Counted from the stretch's first letter, positions 26,526-38,339 are shown. The stretch is DNA of 64,000 bases from Bacillus sp. A301a_S52 (GCA_024701455.1 JABXYP010000001.1:4355535-4419534), one strand, 5' to 3'. Notes: generated from the letters alone by a model not told the origin. Made by a program: numbers and translations.

Positions 26526-26946
26526 TAATAAAACCCCCTTTAAGAATAGTCAAACCTATACCTATCGCATTGTTACAATTAACTAAAGGTGCCGTGCCTT
26601 TGACTTTTTGCAAAGCATTATCCACTCATTTTTTACTATCAAAGGAGTGTGTTCACCTAAAGACGCTTCTGTAACTTAAACGAATGCCACCCCTGCCTGA
26701 CAGGGACGGTCTCTCAGGCAATGATGACACTTTAAAGCAAAAACGCTAGATGAGATACTTCACCCAGTTCAGGCTAGAAAAAATATATCATCCGGCCTGG
26801 GAAAAAAGATGGGTATTATCTTACGTGATTTTATTTTATTAAACTAGTAATGAGTTCGTCTATTAATAAAGCTAAAATTTGATAATTTTCCATATAGGCA
26901 TAGGATTTCCCATCACAAAACGGTTTAAACATGTATTTTTACGGAA
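26526..26946. promoter_or_regulatory. Intergenic region between walJ and htrA
   Basis: 421 bp with no gene. A hairpin TGCCTGA/TCAGGCA lies around 26694-26721. The gap suggests that htrA has its own promoter rather than relying only on the wal operon. No clear promoter hexamers were identified. Confidence 0.4.
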
Positions 26947-27741
26947 TTATACAACCTTTAAAGCGGTAGGAACATAAGGGTCTGTATCAAATAGTTTCAC
27001 TTGCCGACCAACCTCGATGTCACTTTCTTCAAGCGTCTGCTGGACGGTCATCCTGGCTAACTCTTTCATATTATTATCAAGGCTCAAGTGTGCCAAATAA
27101 ATATCCGCTTTCGAGTCTTTAATAATATCTGTAAGGGCAATACCGGCATCAACGTTAGAGACGTGACCTTCGTCACCTAAAATACGTCGTTTTATGTTCC
27201 ACGGATATTTTCCCATTCGTAGCATATCCATGTCATGATTTGATTCAAAAATCAGGCTGTTAGCTCCCTTAGACATACCGATCATCTGATCGCTTACATA
27301 GCCCGTATCCGTTAAGATTGTTAACTGACGGCCTTCATAGTAAAAAGAAAAAAACATCGGATCGGCTGCATCGTGTGAGACTCCAAACGATTCAACATCT
27401 AAATCACCGAACGTTTTCGCTGTCCCTGTGGCAAAATGATGCTTTTGCTCCAGTGGGATAGCGCCTATTGACGGTAGCATCGCTTTCCACGTTTTCTCAT
27501 TGGCATAAATCGGCAAATTGTACCGTCTAGCCAATATGCCAACACCTTTAATATGATCACTATGCTCATGGCTGACAAGAATACCATCAAGCTTTGAAGG
27601 ACAAAGGTTAATTTGGCTAAAACACTGTTCAATTTTTTTCCCACTCAAACCTGCATCGATGAGCAACCGCTGCTTGTCTGTTTCAACGTAGATCGCATTA
27701 CCAGTACTGCCGCTGGCAAGTACACTAAATCTTAGCGTCAT
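26947..27741 (-). CDS. walJ: Metallo-beta-lactamase-fold hydrolase WalJ (YycJ)
   Basis: 264 residues from the ATG at 27741; a GTG four codons upstream lies on top of the ribosome site. The metal-binding motif is H58-x-H60-x-D62-H63 (SHEHSDH), and later His/Asp residues of the fold are present (SHDAADP, DTGYVSD, DEGHVSN, HLSLDNN). WalJ is part of the conserved wal operon and has been linked to coordination of division, wall synthesis and DNA repair; its substrate in vivo is unclear. It directly follows walI. Confidence 0.93.
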   Translation of the reverse strand: MTLRFSVLASGSTGNAIYVETDKQRLLIDAGLSGKKIEQCFSQINLCPSKLDGILVSHEHSDHIKGVGILARRYNLPIYANEKTWKAMLPSIGAIPLEQKHHFATGTAKTFGDLDVESFGVSHDAADPMFFSFYYEGRQLTILTDTGYVSDQMIGMSKGANSLIFESNHDMDMLRMGKYPWNIKRRILGDEGHVSNVDAGIALTDIIKDSKADIYLAHLSLDNNMKELARMTVQQTLEESDIEVGRQVKLFDTDPYVPTALKVV

Positions 27742-27758
27742 AAGTTTGTTCACTCCAG

Positions 27759-28541
27759 TTAGTTGATCGATTGAATTTCTCCATTTAACGCATCAACATA
27801 AAAATAGTCCTCGTTCGCTTGGATACGCCACACGGGTACGAATACTTGAAAGCTGTCATCTGGCTGAATTAAACTATAATACCCTAATTGTGCTTGTTCA
27901 ATCACAGTATTCGTTTCAAGATATTGTTGATTTAACAGTCGTTCCACTGCTTTTAAAGGTGAGAGTAAATCCTGCTGTCTATTCTCTTGTTCGGTAATCT
28001 CCATATATTTTTGAGTATAAGACTCTACATGGAAGTCATCATTTAAATACAGAACAATATGGTAATCGCCTCTCTCATACTGATCGATTTTACGATCTTT
28101 GTAGGTTTGGTAAAGCCCGATATAATTTTCTTCTTCATTGTAGTCGGCGAACTCATACTCCTCACCTAAATAAACATACTGCCCTAAAAAAGCATCGACG
28201 TTAGCTGGTATATTGGAGTCTACCATTTTATAAGGTCGATCCATTTCTGAATAAACCGTCGTTTCATCTACCACTGAAATATCTTGCCGTTGAAGATAGT
28301 CTCGTAAATAGTCTTCATCAAACGTAGCCAACCGGCCTGTAATAGGAGCGGCAGTTAAAATATCTTCTGCATTATTAATGTTAATCTCAATATCATTTTC
28401 TTCCAATCGTTCTTGTAGTGCTGGACTGATTAATACGTTTAGATTCTCGTGTGCCATTTTATCGTATAATTGGTAGCCAAGAAAAGCATTCAGTAAAAGG
28501 AAAGTAACGATAAAAATCGTTTTCGTTTTACTCCAATCCAT
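27759..28541 (-). CDS. walI: WalK regulatory membrane protein WalI (YycI)
   Basis: 260 residues from the ATG at 28541 (GGAGGTG upstream), starting [18 protein letters not shown], the family's conserved opening. One membrane helix (about 8-26) and an extracellular YycI/YycH-type domain follow. In Bacillus, WalI with WalH binds the WalK sensor in the membrane and adjusts its activity. The start overlaps the walH stop by 14 bases. Confidence 0.93.
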   Translation of the reverse strand: MDWSKTKTIFIVTFLLLNAFLGYQLYDKMAHENLNVLISPALQERLEENDIEININNAEDILTAAPITGRLATFDEDYLRDYLQRQDISVVDETTVYSEMDRPYKMVDSNIPANVDAFLGQYVYLGEEYEFADYNEEENYIGLYQTYKDRKIDQYERGDYHIVLYLNDDFHVESYTQKYMEITEQENRQQDLLSPLKAVERLLNQQYLETNTVIEQAQLGYYSLIQPDDSFQVFVPVWRIQANEDYFYVDALNGEIQSIN

Positions 28542-29895
28542 AGACTGACACCTCCAAATCGGCATTAGACCTAAAGTCTAGCAGCGTCCAACGCCCATCT
28601 ATCTTCACATACCAGCCAGGTTCAAACGTAGCATACGACCGTTGCCTCACCATATAATGGCCTATCGTAATGTCCTCGACAGCACGATTACTGAATGCTT
28701 CATACTCACGTATATGCTGTTGTACCTCCTCAAAAGATGGCAGTGTTACATTACCGCTTTTCTCAAGAGGCTCATCAGCAAGCTGGTACATTGGCCGCGT
28801 ATATTCCGTAATGGAGTTAGCTGCCCTAGTCACATCGATCATGAAATAATGCTCATGTCCTTGATTAGAGGCAAGCACAGGTAACCCTTGAACATGAAGA
28901 CGAAATGAGGCATCGTCATCTAAATCTGTTTCGGTCCAATTATCAGCCAAATAATCATTCGTCCATCCAGAATGATTATTAATGAAATCAAGACTATCTT
29001 CAATCACTGATGGAACACCAGCAGGACTTCCTCCACGAATGTCTGGCCTTACGAATTGGAGAATACTGTTACTCTCATTTAAGCTCATAATTCTATTTCC
29101 ATCGGTATACGTTTCTCCCTGACCAGCTTGTGGGTAAGTTTCGATAACAGAAGGATCATTAAATAAAATCTGGGTAAAGGCTTTGGCACTTAAGTCCGTC
29201 GTTTCATACGTATATTTTTCTAATGATACGGATTCAGTGGTGACATAACTAACTGGCTGGAAGGTTTCAGATTCCCCTCTGAATAAATATTTTTCAACAG
29301 AAACTTGTTTATCGGCGGTTCCTTCATACATTTCTTCTAAGTCACTCATCGTTAAAGTAATATCAGATTCGTATACTGCCTCACCGTCCATATCTACAAA
29401 TTGAACGAGTAAGTCATCTGTATTTTCTTCATCTTCGGGATTTAGAAGAAAGATGATGCGATCCACCTGCTCAATCGCGAGATGCTCTTCCTCCATCGTA
29501 AAAAATGACTCTATCCATTCGCTTTCAAGAGGATCATCAAAAATGAGTTCCATCCCAGTAAATTCTCTTTCTACTGATGGTGCTTGTGATTCCCATTGGG
29601 GATACACATAGTCTATTTCTACCTCTTCAAGCTCCTGAAGAATGTCTTTATAAACATCGTTGAGGGGGAGTATCATCGATTGTTCGTCTTCACGATGAAT
29701 AATAATTTGTCTCGGTTGAACGACCTCAGGTAACGTTCGAGTATCTCCAAGATCTTCAATTTCCACATAGGTTTCATTGGATTCTTCGAGAGCATCATAC
29801 TCTGGCTGATAGGTCCATAAAAGCCAAGTCAATGTGATGCTAGAAAGGATAAGAATCCAAAGCACAGTCGTTTTAATAGATTCAATCATAATCAT
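28528..29895 (-). CDS. walH: WalK regulatory membrane protein WalH (YycH)
   Basis: 455 residues: one N-terminal membrane helix (about 6-25, followed by LLWTYQPEYD), then a long, very acidic extracellular domain. It acts with WalI as a membrane regulator of WalK, partly through the membrane helices. Two ATGs (29895 and 29889) are possible and both overlap the walK stop. It sits between walK and walI as in other Firmicutes. Confidence 0.93.
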   Translation of the reverse strand: MIMIESIKTTVLWILILSSITLTWLLWTYQPEYDALEESNETYVEIEDLGDTRTLPEVVQPRQIIIHREDEQSMILPLNDVYKDILQELEEVEIDYVYPQWESQAPSVEREFTGMELIFDDPLESEWIESFFTMEEEHLAIEQVDRIIFLLNPEDEENTDDLLVQFVDMDGEAVYESDITLTMSDLEEMYEGTADKQVSVEKYLFRGESETFQPVSYVTTESVSLEKYTYETTDLSAKAFTQILFNDPSVIETYPQAGQGETYTDGNRIMSLNESNSILQFVRPDIRGGSPAGVPSVIEDSLDFINNHSGWTNDYLADNWTETDLDDDASFRLHVQGLPVLASNQGHEHYFMIDVTRAANSITEYTRPMYQLADEPLEKSGNVTLPSFEEVQQHIREYEAFSNRAVEDITIGHYMVRQRSYATFEPGWYVKIDGRWTLLDFRSNADLEVSVYGLE

Positions 29896-31705
29896 TCACC
29901 ACATCTTCCTCATACGGTAAACTGAATGAGAATGTTGTTCCTTTCCCCCATTCACTACTTACCCAAATGTTCCCCCCATGGGCAACAGCTATTTCCTTCG
30001 CAATCGCCAGACCTAATCCAGTACCACCTAAATTACGAGAGCGGGCTTTATCCACACGGTAAAAGCGATCGAAAACATGTCCCACATTCTCTTTAGGAAT
30101 ACCAACACCTTCATCTTTTACACTGATGACGACTCTCTCTTTCTCAGGCTTTAAAGAACAAGTAATTGTGCCACCTTCTGGAGAATATTTTATCGCATTG
30201 GACAAAATATTATCGAGAAGCTGCGTTAATTTGTCCCGATCTCCACTTACTGAGATACTTTTATCCGGAAGTTTCCTTTTAAATTGGATATTTTGATTTT
30301 TCGTAGACATATCAAATCTATCAATAACTTGATTGATAAAGGTCGTGACATTTAGACTGGCTAAATTCATTTGATAATCTTTACTGTCCATTTTCGATAG
30401 CTGTAAAAGATCATTCACAAGGCGGATCATTCGCTCTGTTTCAGTCGAGGTGACTTGTACGAAATGAGGAGCAACCTCAGGATCTTCAATTGCACCGTCG
30501 GCAAGAGCTTCTAGATAACTTTTCATAGAAGTAAGTGGTGTTCTAAGCTCATGAGAAACATTGGCTACAAACTCTTTTCGTTCTTGCTCAATGAGTTCCT
30601 GCTCTGTCACATCATGAAGGACGGCAATTAAACCATTCTCTTCCCCTTCATCATTTTCAATGACTGAAAAATGCGCCTCGACAATCGTCTCCTCCTCTTG
30701 ATCATCGAAGTCTAATAGAATAGGATCTGTCATGTTATATAAGTCTTTCAGCTTCATAAAATGGTCCAGTTTTAAAATCGTAATAATATCTGACCCCATC
30801 GTGTCTTCTTGGCTTTTATTCAATAATTCTTCTGCTCTTCGGTTAAGCAGCATAATCTCGCCTTTTTTATTCGTCGCCACAACACCATCGGTCATATGGG
30901 TTAAAACAGACGAAAGCTTCCGTCTCTCCCCCTCCGTCGTAGCATTAGCCATTTTTAATTTTCCGCTTAATTCATTGAAGGTAACAGCCAGCTGTCCGAT
31001 TTCATCGTCACCATACACCTTAACCTTTCTGGAGAAAACGCCTTCCCCCATGGCCTTCGCCTGTTTTCTCATATCGGTTATAGGATGAGTAATGGTACGT
31101 GAAAGGAAAATCCCTAGGGCAGCTGTTAGAATCATCGCTAATCCCGTACCTGTAAAGAGAATCTGATTTATTTGCTGCATTTGATAATAAATTTCTTCCA
31201 TGGACGCTTCAATATATATAGCTCCGAGAATTTGCTGGTCCTCTGTTTCCACAGGCAAGGCTAATACTTGCATACGTTCGCCCGTTTCAGAGTCTCGCAT
31301 GACATCCGGTTCCGCCCGAAAACCTACGAGGGCTCGTTTCACACGATGGTCAGTCGTCCTCTGGCCTGTATAGATCGCATTATCCAAATTAGCAGCGATC
31401 ACCACACTGTTGTGATCCACAACTTGAACATTTGTATTGTCCATTGAAAATTCACGAATGAGCCGATCAATTCGTGTATTTAAAGACGACTCCTCTTCAT
31501 CTTCATCTCTCAGCATTTCCTGTTGCACATTATAGGCAACAAGTTCAACTCGTTCAGTTAACTGCTCATTAAAGTTACTCTCAAAGTAGTCTTCGAGCTG
31601 TTGGGTGAAATACACGCTAATAACTTGCATCGCAATCAGAATCAATAACACATAAATGATAACGATTTTAAGGTGTATTGATTTGTAAAAGCGAATTTTA
31701 TCCAT
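29882..31705 (-). CDS. walK: Sensor histidine kinase WalK
   Basis: 607 residues. Two membrane helices (about 12-34 and 183-203) flank an extracellular Cache-like domain. HAMP (about 204-256), PAS (about 262-370), HisKA with phospho-acceptor H385 in SHELRTPL, and HATPase (about 490-605, with DNILSNAIKYS, DEGVGIP, GGTGLGLAIAK) follow. WalK senses wall-turnover state and phosphorylates WalR; the pair is essential in most low-GC Gram-positives. The stop overlaps walH and the start is 2 bases from the walR stop. Confidence 0.97.
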   Translation of the reverse strand: MDKIRFYKSIHLKIVIIYVLLILIAMQVISVYFTQQLEDYFESNFNEQLTERVELVAYNVQQEMLRDEDEEESSLNTRIDRLIREFSMDNTNVQVVDHNSVVIAANLDNAIYTGQRTTDHRVKRALVGFRAEPDVMRDSETGERMQVLALPVETEDQQILGAIYIEASMEEIYYQMQQINQILFTGTGLAMILTAALGIFLSRTITHPITDMRKQAKAMGEGVFSRKVKVYGDDEIGQLAVTFNELSGKLKMANATTEGERRKLSSVLTHMTDGVVATNKKGEIMLLNRRAEELLNKSQEDTMGSDIITILKLDHFMKLKDLYNMTDPILLDFDDQEEETIVEAHFSVIENDEGEENGLIAVLHDVTEQELIEQERKEFVANVSHELRTPLTSMKSYLEALADGAIEDPEVAPHFVQVTSTETERMIRLVNDLLQLSKMDSKDYQMNLASLNVTTFINQVIDRFDMSTKNQNIQFKRKLPDKSISVSGDRDKLTQLLDNILSNAIKYSPEGGTITCSLKPEKERVVISVKDEGVGIPKENVGHVFDRFYRVDKARSRNLGGTGLGLAIAKEIAVAHGGNIWVSSEWGKGTTFSFSLPYEEDVVNDYD

Positions 31706-31707
31706 AC

Positions 31708-32418
31708 TTAACTCTCCTGCTCAGACTGTCGTAGGTAATACCCTACTCCCCGACGTGTCACAATCCACAATGGATTACTCGGGTTATCCTCCACTTTTTC
31801 TCTTAAACGACGAACCGTCACATCTACTGTGCGTACATCGCCGAAATAATCGTATCCCCAAACGGCTTGCAGTAAATGTTCCCGTGTCATCACTTGCCCC
31901 ATATGGCGGGCTAAATAATGAATAAGCTCAAACTCACGATGAGTTAACTCAATCGCTTCTCCTCTTTTCGTTACAAGGTAAGCGTCTGGTTGAATGACTA
32001 ACGGTCCGATTTCAATATTTTTATTTTCATTCTCTGCGTCTTGATTACTTTGGTTTCTTCTTCGCAAATTCGCTTTAACCCTAGCTACAAGCTCCCTTGT
32101 ACTAAACGGCTTTGTCACGTAATCGTCAGCACCTAACTCAAGACCGAGTACCTTATCTATCTCAGAATCCTTCGCTGTCAGCATGATTATTGGCATATCG
32201 AAGGTCTTCCTCACTTCTCGACATACCTCCATGCCATCTTTATAAGGCAACATAATATCTAATAAGATAAGATCAGGAACATACTCCTTTGTCTTCTCGA
32301 TCGCTTCATTCCCATCATACACACATACAACGTCAAACCCATCTTTCTCTAAGCCAAATTTCAATATATCTGCAATTGGTTTCTCATCATCCACAACTAG
32401 TATTTTATATTTGTCCAT
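31708..32418 (-). CDS. walR: Response regulator WalR (OmpR family)
   Basis: 236 residues. The receiver domain (1-120) has the acidic pair D10/D11, phospho-acceptor D54 (LILLDIMLP) and K103-type lysine (YVTKPF). The OmpR-type winged helix (about 135-232) carries the recognition helix in [15 protein letters not shown]. It controls autolysin and wall-metabolism genes. It is the first gene of the walR-walK-walH-walI-walJ operon, with AAGGAG upstream. Confidence 0.97.
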   Translation of the reverse strand: MDKYKILVVDDEKPIADILKFGLEKDGFDVVCVYDGNEAIEKTKEYVPDLILLDIMLPYKDGMEVCREVRKTFDMPIIMLTAKDSEIDKVLGLELGADDYVTKPFSTRELVARVKANLRRRNQSNQDAENENKNIEIGPLVIQPDAYLVTKRGEAIELTHREFELIHYLARHMGQVMTREHLLQAVWGYDYFGDVRTVDVTVRRLREKVEDNPSNPLWIVTRRGVGYYLRQSEQES

Positions 32419-33093
32419 CTCATTCCAGCTCCTTCCCGGCCTGTGACTCTCTTTATTCTACCACATTAAAAAATCATGTCCTATTACCTTATTGAACCAA
32501 GACCGTTGAATCTTGTTAATTCATCTCTTGTTATATTTTAAGTGATATCATGACAATAGTCGACTTAAGGGGTCCTATTTCCTTTAACGACTTCTGAAAA
32601 AGAAACAACTCATGGAAGCTCTTTTCCCAGCTGATTACGTATTAAAAATCAAGGAAATACCACAATGGCCCCAAAGGTGTCTCTCATTAACATGCTCTAG
32701 CTATATGCGCGCTATTTGGCCCTCTAATCGTTTTTCATTCCTTCTTTAACCGTATCCGACATTGTTCTACTTTATTATTCCTGCACCTTATGTTTATTTC
32801 CCCGGAAATAAACACGTTACTCAATCACATATTCTTCATCCTTCTACATTTTTCACTTTCTTCCGCGCTTAGCGAATACCTTGTGCCACTTCTTTAAATA
32901 TTTCCCTATATGAAATAAGAGAGCACAGCTATTTTACCATACGTCATCAGACAAGCCTATTTCCCTTCAAAACGTAAGGACATTGTCTTCATTATGTTAC
33001 ATTGTGTTATCTGAAAGAAATATGCAAATAACAAAGTGACTGAAATAAACCACTTATCATAATAAGTATAATAGAATAGATCTATTTAAGCAC
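32419..33093. promoter_or_regulatory. Gene-free region upstream of walR
   Basis: About 675 bp with no supported gene between the tRNA cluster and walR. It must hold the wal operon promoter, but no strong consensus was fixed by eye. It contains the Noc-type site at 32796-32809. Confidence 0.5.
32796..32809. promoter_or_regulatory. Candidate Noc-binding site
   Basis: ATTTCCCCGGAAAT differs at one position from the Noc consensus ATTTCCCGGGAAAT known from Bacillus subtilis. Noc binds many such sites to block division over the nucleoid. The match is by eye. Confidence 0.5.
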
Positions 33094-33123
33094 AAAAAAA
33101 CCTACCCAACAAAGAAGGATAGG
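33094..33123 (-). terminator. Terminator of the tRNA operon
   Basis: Read on the minus strand, CCTATCC, a 9-base loop and GGGTAGG are followed by a T7 run. It lies 14 bases past the tRNA-Thr 3' end. Confidence 0.8.
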
Positions 33124-33136
33124 ATCATATTTTAAA

Positions 33137-33212
<76 letters not shown>

Positions 33213-33216
33213 ACAA

Positions 33217-33292
<76 letters not shown>

Positions 33293-33375
33293 TTATCAAG
33301 CTTGTAAAGTGAGCTATGTAAGACTTTTCTCGTCTATCAAGCACTTTGTGTAACCAATCTAGGTTCTAAATTAAA

Positions 33376-33451
33376 TGGCGGTCCCGACGGGAATCGAACC
33401 CGCGATCTCCTGCGTGACAGGCAGGCATGTTAACCGCTACACCACGGGACC
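33376..33451 (-). tRNA. tRNA-Asp (anticodon GTC)
   Basis: A 76-base cloverleaf with encoded CCA. Acceptor GGTCCCG/CGGGACC; anticodon stem CCTGC/GCAGG around GTC; discriminator G73, as expected for Asp. Confidence 0.97.
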
Positions 33452-33682
33452 AAAATAAAAAACTCCGAATATATGTATTCATACAAACAAAATACAGTAT
33501 GACAAGAGTTAACGACAATAACCTTTTCTATTGTCTTGTCCAACTTCATTAAATTTGACGCTAATGTTGTTTTACTTCGAAGATTTTTCGACGTAGTAAC
33601 AATAACTTAAATTGGTTGCACTTTGCAGTACCACTAATTCTTTCTTTCATTGATGTTACTCGACGTAGTAGCGAAAGTAATT

Positions 33683-33759
<77 letters not shown>

Positions 33760-33891
33760 ACGATAATATCATACCTAATTTGGTATATTTCGATCACTCA
33801 CCATCGTAAGAAAAACACTCTTCATATTATGATAAGCAACATGATAAATTATACGTGACTCCCTTGATAAAGTCAATAGATAATTTAATTA

Positions 33892-33966
33892 TGGTGACCC
33901 GTACGGGATTCGAACCCGTGTTACCGCCGTGAAAGGGCGGTGTCTTAACCACTTGACCAACGGGCC
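33892..33966 (-). tRNA. tRNA-Glu (anticodon TTC)
   Basis: A 75-base cloverleaf with encoded CCA. Acceptor GGCCCGT with 3' ACGGGTC (one G-T pair); anticodon stem CCGCC/GGCGG around TTC; T-loop GTTCGAATC. Confidence 0.97.
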
Positions 33967-33988
33967 ATCGGATATAATACTTAATAAA

Positions 33989-34064
33989 TGGTGAGCCATG
34001 GAGGATTCGAACCTCCGACCCTCTGATTAAAAGTCAGATGCTCTACCAGCTGAGCTAATGGCTC
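33989..34064 (-). tRNA. tRNA-Lys (anticodon TTT)
   Basis: A 76-base cloverleaf with encoded CCA. Acceptor GAGCCAT/ATGGCTC; anticodon stem TCTGA/TCAGA around TTT. It is the first tRNA of the cluster, transcribed Lys-Glu-fMet-Asp-Phe-Thr downstream of purA. Confidence 0.97.
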
Positions 34065-34275
34065 TCAATTCGTCTTTCTGAAGGCATTCACACTTGCCAA
34101 GCATACCTTCAGTTTTAGTTGTCTCTTCTAACGCTTCGTTTATATCCTTAGAAAGCTTATCACGTTTTGGCGACAAGATATATCTTATCATCAATTAAAT
34201 AAACACACAATACTTTTTTCAAAAATAATTTTACGTTTTTTAGCGCCTCTCTTACTTTAGCGAAAACTTACACAT

Positions 34276-34322
34276 AAATCAAGGGCTCTTGCTAAATTTA
34301 AGCAGACCCCTTGATTATTTTA
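34276..34322 (-). terminator. Terminator after purA
   Basis: AATCAAGGG (34277-34285) pairs with CCCTTGATT (34308-34316) around a 22-base loop. It lies between purA and the tRNA cluster, so the tRNAs probably have their own promoter. T-richness on the minus side is modest. Confidence 0.6.
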
Positions 34323-34348
34323 TCTGGAATAGCTATTTCGTTGACAGA

Positions 34349-35683
<1,335 letters not shown>

Positions 35684-35734
35684 TCACTTTGTAACCACCG
35701 CTATTTTACCAATATGACCGCAGATAGTCAACGT

Positions 35735-35778
35735 TAATCCGAACATTGTAGACTAAATTTAACTTTTTATTCGTTTAT
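35735..35778. promoter_or_regulatory. Candidate PurR operator (PurBox pair) upstream of purA
   Basis: TAATCCGAACATT (35735-35747) matches the Bacillus PurBox AWWWCCGAACWWT at all but the first position. An inverted, poorer copy (TTTATTCGTTTAT, 35766-35778) follows after 18 bases; the known arrangement is two inverted boxes about 16-17 bases apart. It is about 100 bases upstream of the purA start. The second box has three mismatches. Confidence 0.5.
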
Positions 35779-35861
35779 TGTTTCTCTAGATGTCTAATAC
35801 TATAGCTTACCTCTCTTAATATTTTTTTATAATGTGCAAGCACAATTAATTTTTTTTGCAT

Positions 35862-35907
35862 ATAAAAGCACCCCCACTGTTTAAGATTTCACACAGTGAG
35901 AGTGCAA
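35862..35907 (-). terminator. Terminator after the DoxX-like gene
   Basis: GCACCCCCACTGT (35868-35880) pairs with ACAGTGAGAGTGC (35893-35905), 11 of 13 pairs. On the minus strand a T-rich tail follows. It lies 17 bases past the stop. Confidence 0.8.
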
Positions 35908-35923
35908 TGGTTATCTTATAAAT

Positions 35924-36430
35924 TTATGCGGCTTGTACCTCGCGTTTAGTGAATTTGTTTTTAAACACTACCGTGCGGATGTAAGGAATCACCCAGCGGT
36001 CTCCACCATATCGTCCAGCATTGTAACCAGCTACAATTACGAAGATAGATAAAAGGATTAACCATGGATTAGTTGAGACTGTGCCTGCAAACATGAAAGC
36101 AAAGTTCATTGTCATACCGAAGAATACAGCTGCAGTTGTTAAAACACCTAATACGAGACCAAGACCAACTAGAAACTCTCCCCAAGCGACCATAAAACTA
36201 AATACGCCAGCATTCGGTACAGCAAAGTTTTCAATAAAAGCGTGGTATGTTGGGTATGTCTCAATAACGGCTTCGTTATTCACTACCCCCATTAAATAAC
36301 CACTAGCATCAAACGGTTCCCCCGTAATTTTCCCCCATCCGGCACTTAACCATTGCCAACCAATATATACTCGTAAAACGGCTAATATCCCTGCTGCAAT
36401 TTTGTTATTTCTTAAGAAATCCATAAACAT
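35924..36430 (-). CDS. DoxX family membrane protein
   Basis: 168 residues from the ATG at 36430, which has GAGGAGG upstream; the frame continues 15 codons further without support. About four hydrophobic helices, with the family signature LRVYIGWQWLSAGWGKITG (about 17-36), then GEFLVGLGLVLGVLTTAAVFFGM and a C-terminal YGGDRWVIPY. DoxX proteins are small integral membrane proteins linked to quinone or thiol redox balance; the precise role is unsettled. A single-gene unit with a palindromic operator upstream. Confidence 0.88.
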   Translation of the reverse strand: MFMDFLRNNKIAAGILAVLRVYIGWQWLSAGWGKITGEPFDASGYLMGVVNNEAVIETYPTYHAFIENFAVPNAGVFSFMVAWGEFLVGLGLVLGVLTTAAVFFGMTMNFAFMFAGTVSTNPWLILLSIFVIVAGYNAGRYGGDRWVIPYIRTVVFKNKFTKREVQAA

Positions 36431-36887
36431 AATGTTTTCCTCCTCAGGATTTGTTTTTTGGAAGTAAGTAATCACCAGATTAAAAATGAATAAGTTCTTC
36501 TGCTCAAGCTAAGTGATACGTTCAACACTTCACATAATAGTTAGTGATCACTAACTCTCTTATGACTTTATTATATAGTGATTTATACTGTTGTAGTAGT
36601 GTTAACTGTGAACAAATGGTTGCAATCTCATGTCTAAATTGTGACATAAGTCATTAATATTCAATGTCTACGTTCTACTAAATACGTCATAAGTCCCATT
36701 TTAACGCTTAATGAACGATAACTTTCCATTCTTACTGCCTTATCTAAAAATTAAGAAGTATACGTTGATCTCTTTGGGAATGTTCATAAATAGGGTGATA
36801 TTTGTTAAAGCTTATTTAAAAAATGACTATAATTAAGCGGGAACATAGAAATTTAATGTATGTCACAACTCCTTTTCCCATCCATAT
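36431..36887. promoter_or_regulatory. Promoter and upstream region of the DoxX-like gene
   Basis: About 457 bp without a gene. On the minus strand a TATAAT-like element near 36571-36577 precedes the palindrome at 36539-36556, so the palindrome would cover the early transcribed region. The right half shows no motif I can name. Confidence 0.45.
36539..36556. promoter_or_regulatory. 18-bp perfect palindrome, candidate repressor operator
   Basis: AGTTAGTGATCACTAACT is fully self-complementary. It lies about 110 bases upstream of the DoxX-like start. Size and symmetry fit TetR/MarR-type operators; the regulator is not encoded next to it. Confidence 0.55.
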
Positions 36888-36932
36888 AAAAAGGGATTAA
36901 CCCATCAGTAAAATAGGTTAATCCCTCTTTTC
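36888..36932 (-). terminator. Terminator after dnaC
   Basis: AGGGATTAACC (36892-36902) pairs with GGTTAATCCCT (36916-36926) around a 13-base loop, with flanking A and T runs. It ends the rplI-dnaC unit. Confidence 0.88.
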
Positions 36933-36944
36933 CAATTTCAAATA

Positions 36945-38309
36945 TTAGGCCCCTGGTGGCATATCCCCTTCATCAAAACGGCGTTCCAAGTTTACAAATT
37001 TATTGTATTCTTTCACGAAAGCGAGTTCCACTGTTCCCACAGGACCGTTACGTTGCTTTGCTATAATTATTTCAATAATATCTTTATTTTCCGATTCTTG
37101 ATCATAGTAGTCATCCCGGTACAAGAAAGCAACGATATCGGCATCCTGCTCGATACTTCCTGATTCCCTAATATCAGACATCATCGGGCGTTTGTCCTGA
37201 CGGGACTCCACGCCTCGAGAGAGCTGGGATAAGGCAATAACCGGCAGTTCAAGTTCTCTCGCTAATCCTTTTAATTCACGAGAGATCTCTGATACCTCCT
37301 GTTGACGGCCTTCTCCACTACGTGAATCCCCTTGAATAAGTTGCAAGTAATCAATCATAATCATGCCAAGTCCACGCTCTTTTTTTAGTTTACGACACTT
37401 AGCGCGAATATCTTTCACTTTTATTCCTGGTGTATCATCTATATAAATACCTGCTTTTGATAAGCTCCCCATTGCCATTGTAAGGCGCTGCCAATCCTCG
37501 TCTTCAAGGCGGCCGGTACGAAGTCTTTGAGCATCAATATTTCCTTCCGCGCACAGCATCCTCATGACGAGCTGGTCAGCTCCCATCTCCAAACTAAAAA
37601 TTGCCACATTTTCATCTGTTTTAGTCGCCACATTTTGTGAAATGTTTAACGCAAAGGCAGTTTTTCCTACTGATGGTCGAGCTGCCACAATAACGAGGTC
37701 ATTTCGCTGAAATCCAGCGGTTATTCGATCAAGTTCTGTGAAACCTGTTGGTATACCTGTTACTTCTCCAGCTGTATGCTGAAGCATTTCAATTTTGTCA
37801 AAGGCCTCTATAAGTACATCTTTTATATCTGCAAATTCACCGGCACTTCTTTTTTGAGCTACTTCTAAAATGGCTTTTTCTGCATCACTTAAGATGGCTT
37901 CCACATCTTCATCTGCAGCATAACCTTCTGTTGCAATGTTAGTCGCAACTCGTATGAGCTTGCGTAAAAGAGATTTTTCTTCAACGATTTGACTGTAGTA
38001 GCTAATGTTTGCTGCTGTTGGTACAGCATTAGCAAGATCACTTAAATAAGACACGCCGCCGGTTTCCTCAAGCCAGTTCTTAGTCTCAAGTTCTGACGTG
38101 ACTGTCACAAGATCGACAGGTTCACTTTTTGAGGACAGTTCAAGCATTACCGTATAGATACGTTGGTGTGCAACCCGGTAGAAATCCTCCGGAATCAGAC
38201 GTTCAGAGGCGGTGATAAGAGCTTGATCTTCTAAAAAGATCGCTCCTAGCACCGCCTGTTCGGCTTCAATATTTTGTGGTGGTGTCCTGTCGGCAAAGAA
38301 GTCGGTCAT
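36945..38309 (-). CDS. dnaC: Replicative DNA helicase DnaC (DnaB family)
   Basis: 454 residues. The N-terminal domain (about 10-110, PQNIEAEQAVLGAIF) and RecA-like ATPase (about 180-440) have Walker A ARPSVGKTAF, Walker B MIMIDYLQLIQG, and the motif VIALSQLSRGVE with R-finger segment. It unwinds DNA ahead of the fork as a hexamer and meets DnaA, DnaD, DnaB and DnaI at oriC in Bacillus. No intein or insertion interrupts it. It lies 30 bases after rplI. Confidence 0.97.
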   Translation of the reverse strand: MTDFFADRTPPQNIEAEQAVLGAIFLEDQALITASERLIPEDFYRVAHQRIYTVMLELSSKSEPVDLVTVTSELETKNWLEETGGVSYLSDLANAVPTAANISYYSQIVEEKSLLRKLIRVATNIATEGYAADEDVEAILSDAEKAILEVAQKRSAGEFADIKDVLIEAFDKIEMLQHTAGEVTGIPTGFTELDRITAGFQRNDLVIVAARPSVGKTAFALNISQNVATKTDENVAIFSLEMGADQLVMRMLCAEGNIDAQRLRTGRLEDEDWQRLTMAMGSLSKAGIYIDDTPGIKVKDIRAKCRKLKKERGLGMIMIDYLQLIQGDSRSGEGRQQEVSEISRELKGLARELELPVIALSQLSRGVESRQDKRPMMSDIRESGSIEQDADIVAFLYRDDYYDQESENKDIIEIIIAKQRNGPVGTVELAFVKEYNKFVNLERRFDEGDMPPGA

Positions 38310-38339
38310 GACGTGTTCCCCTCATTTCACATGAAAAAA

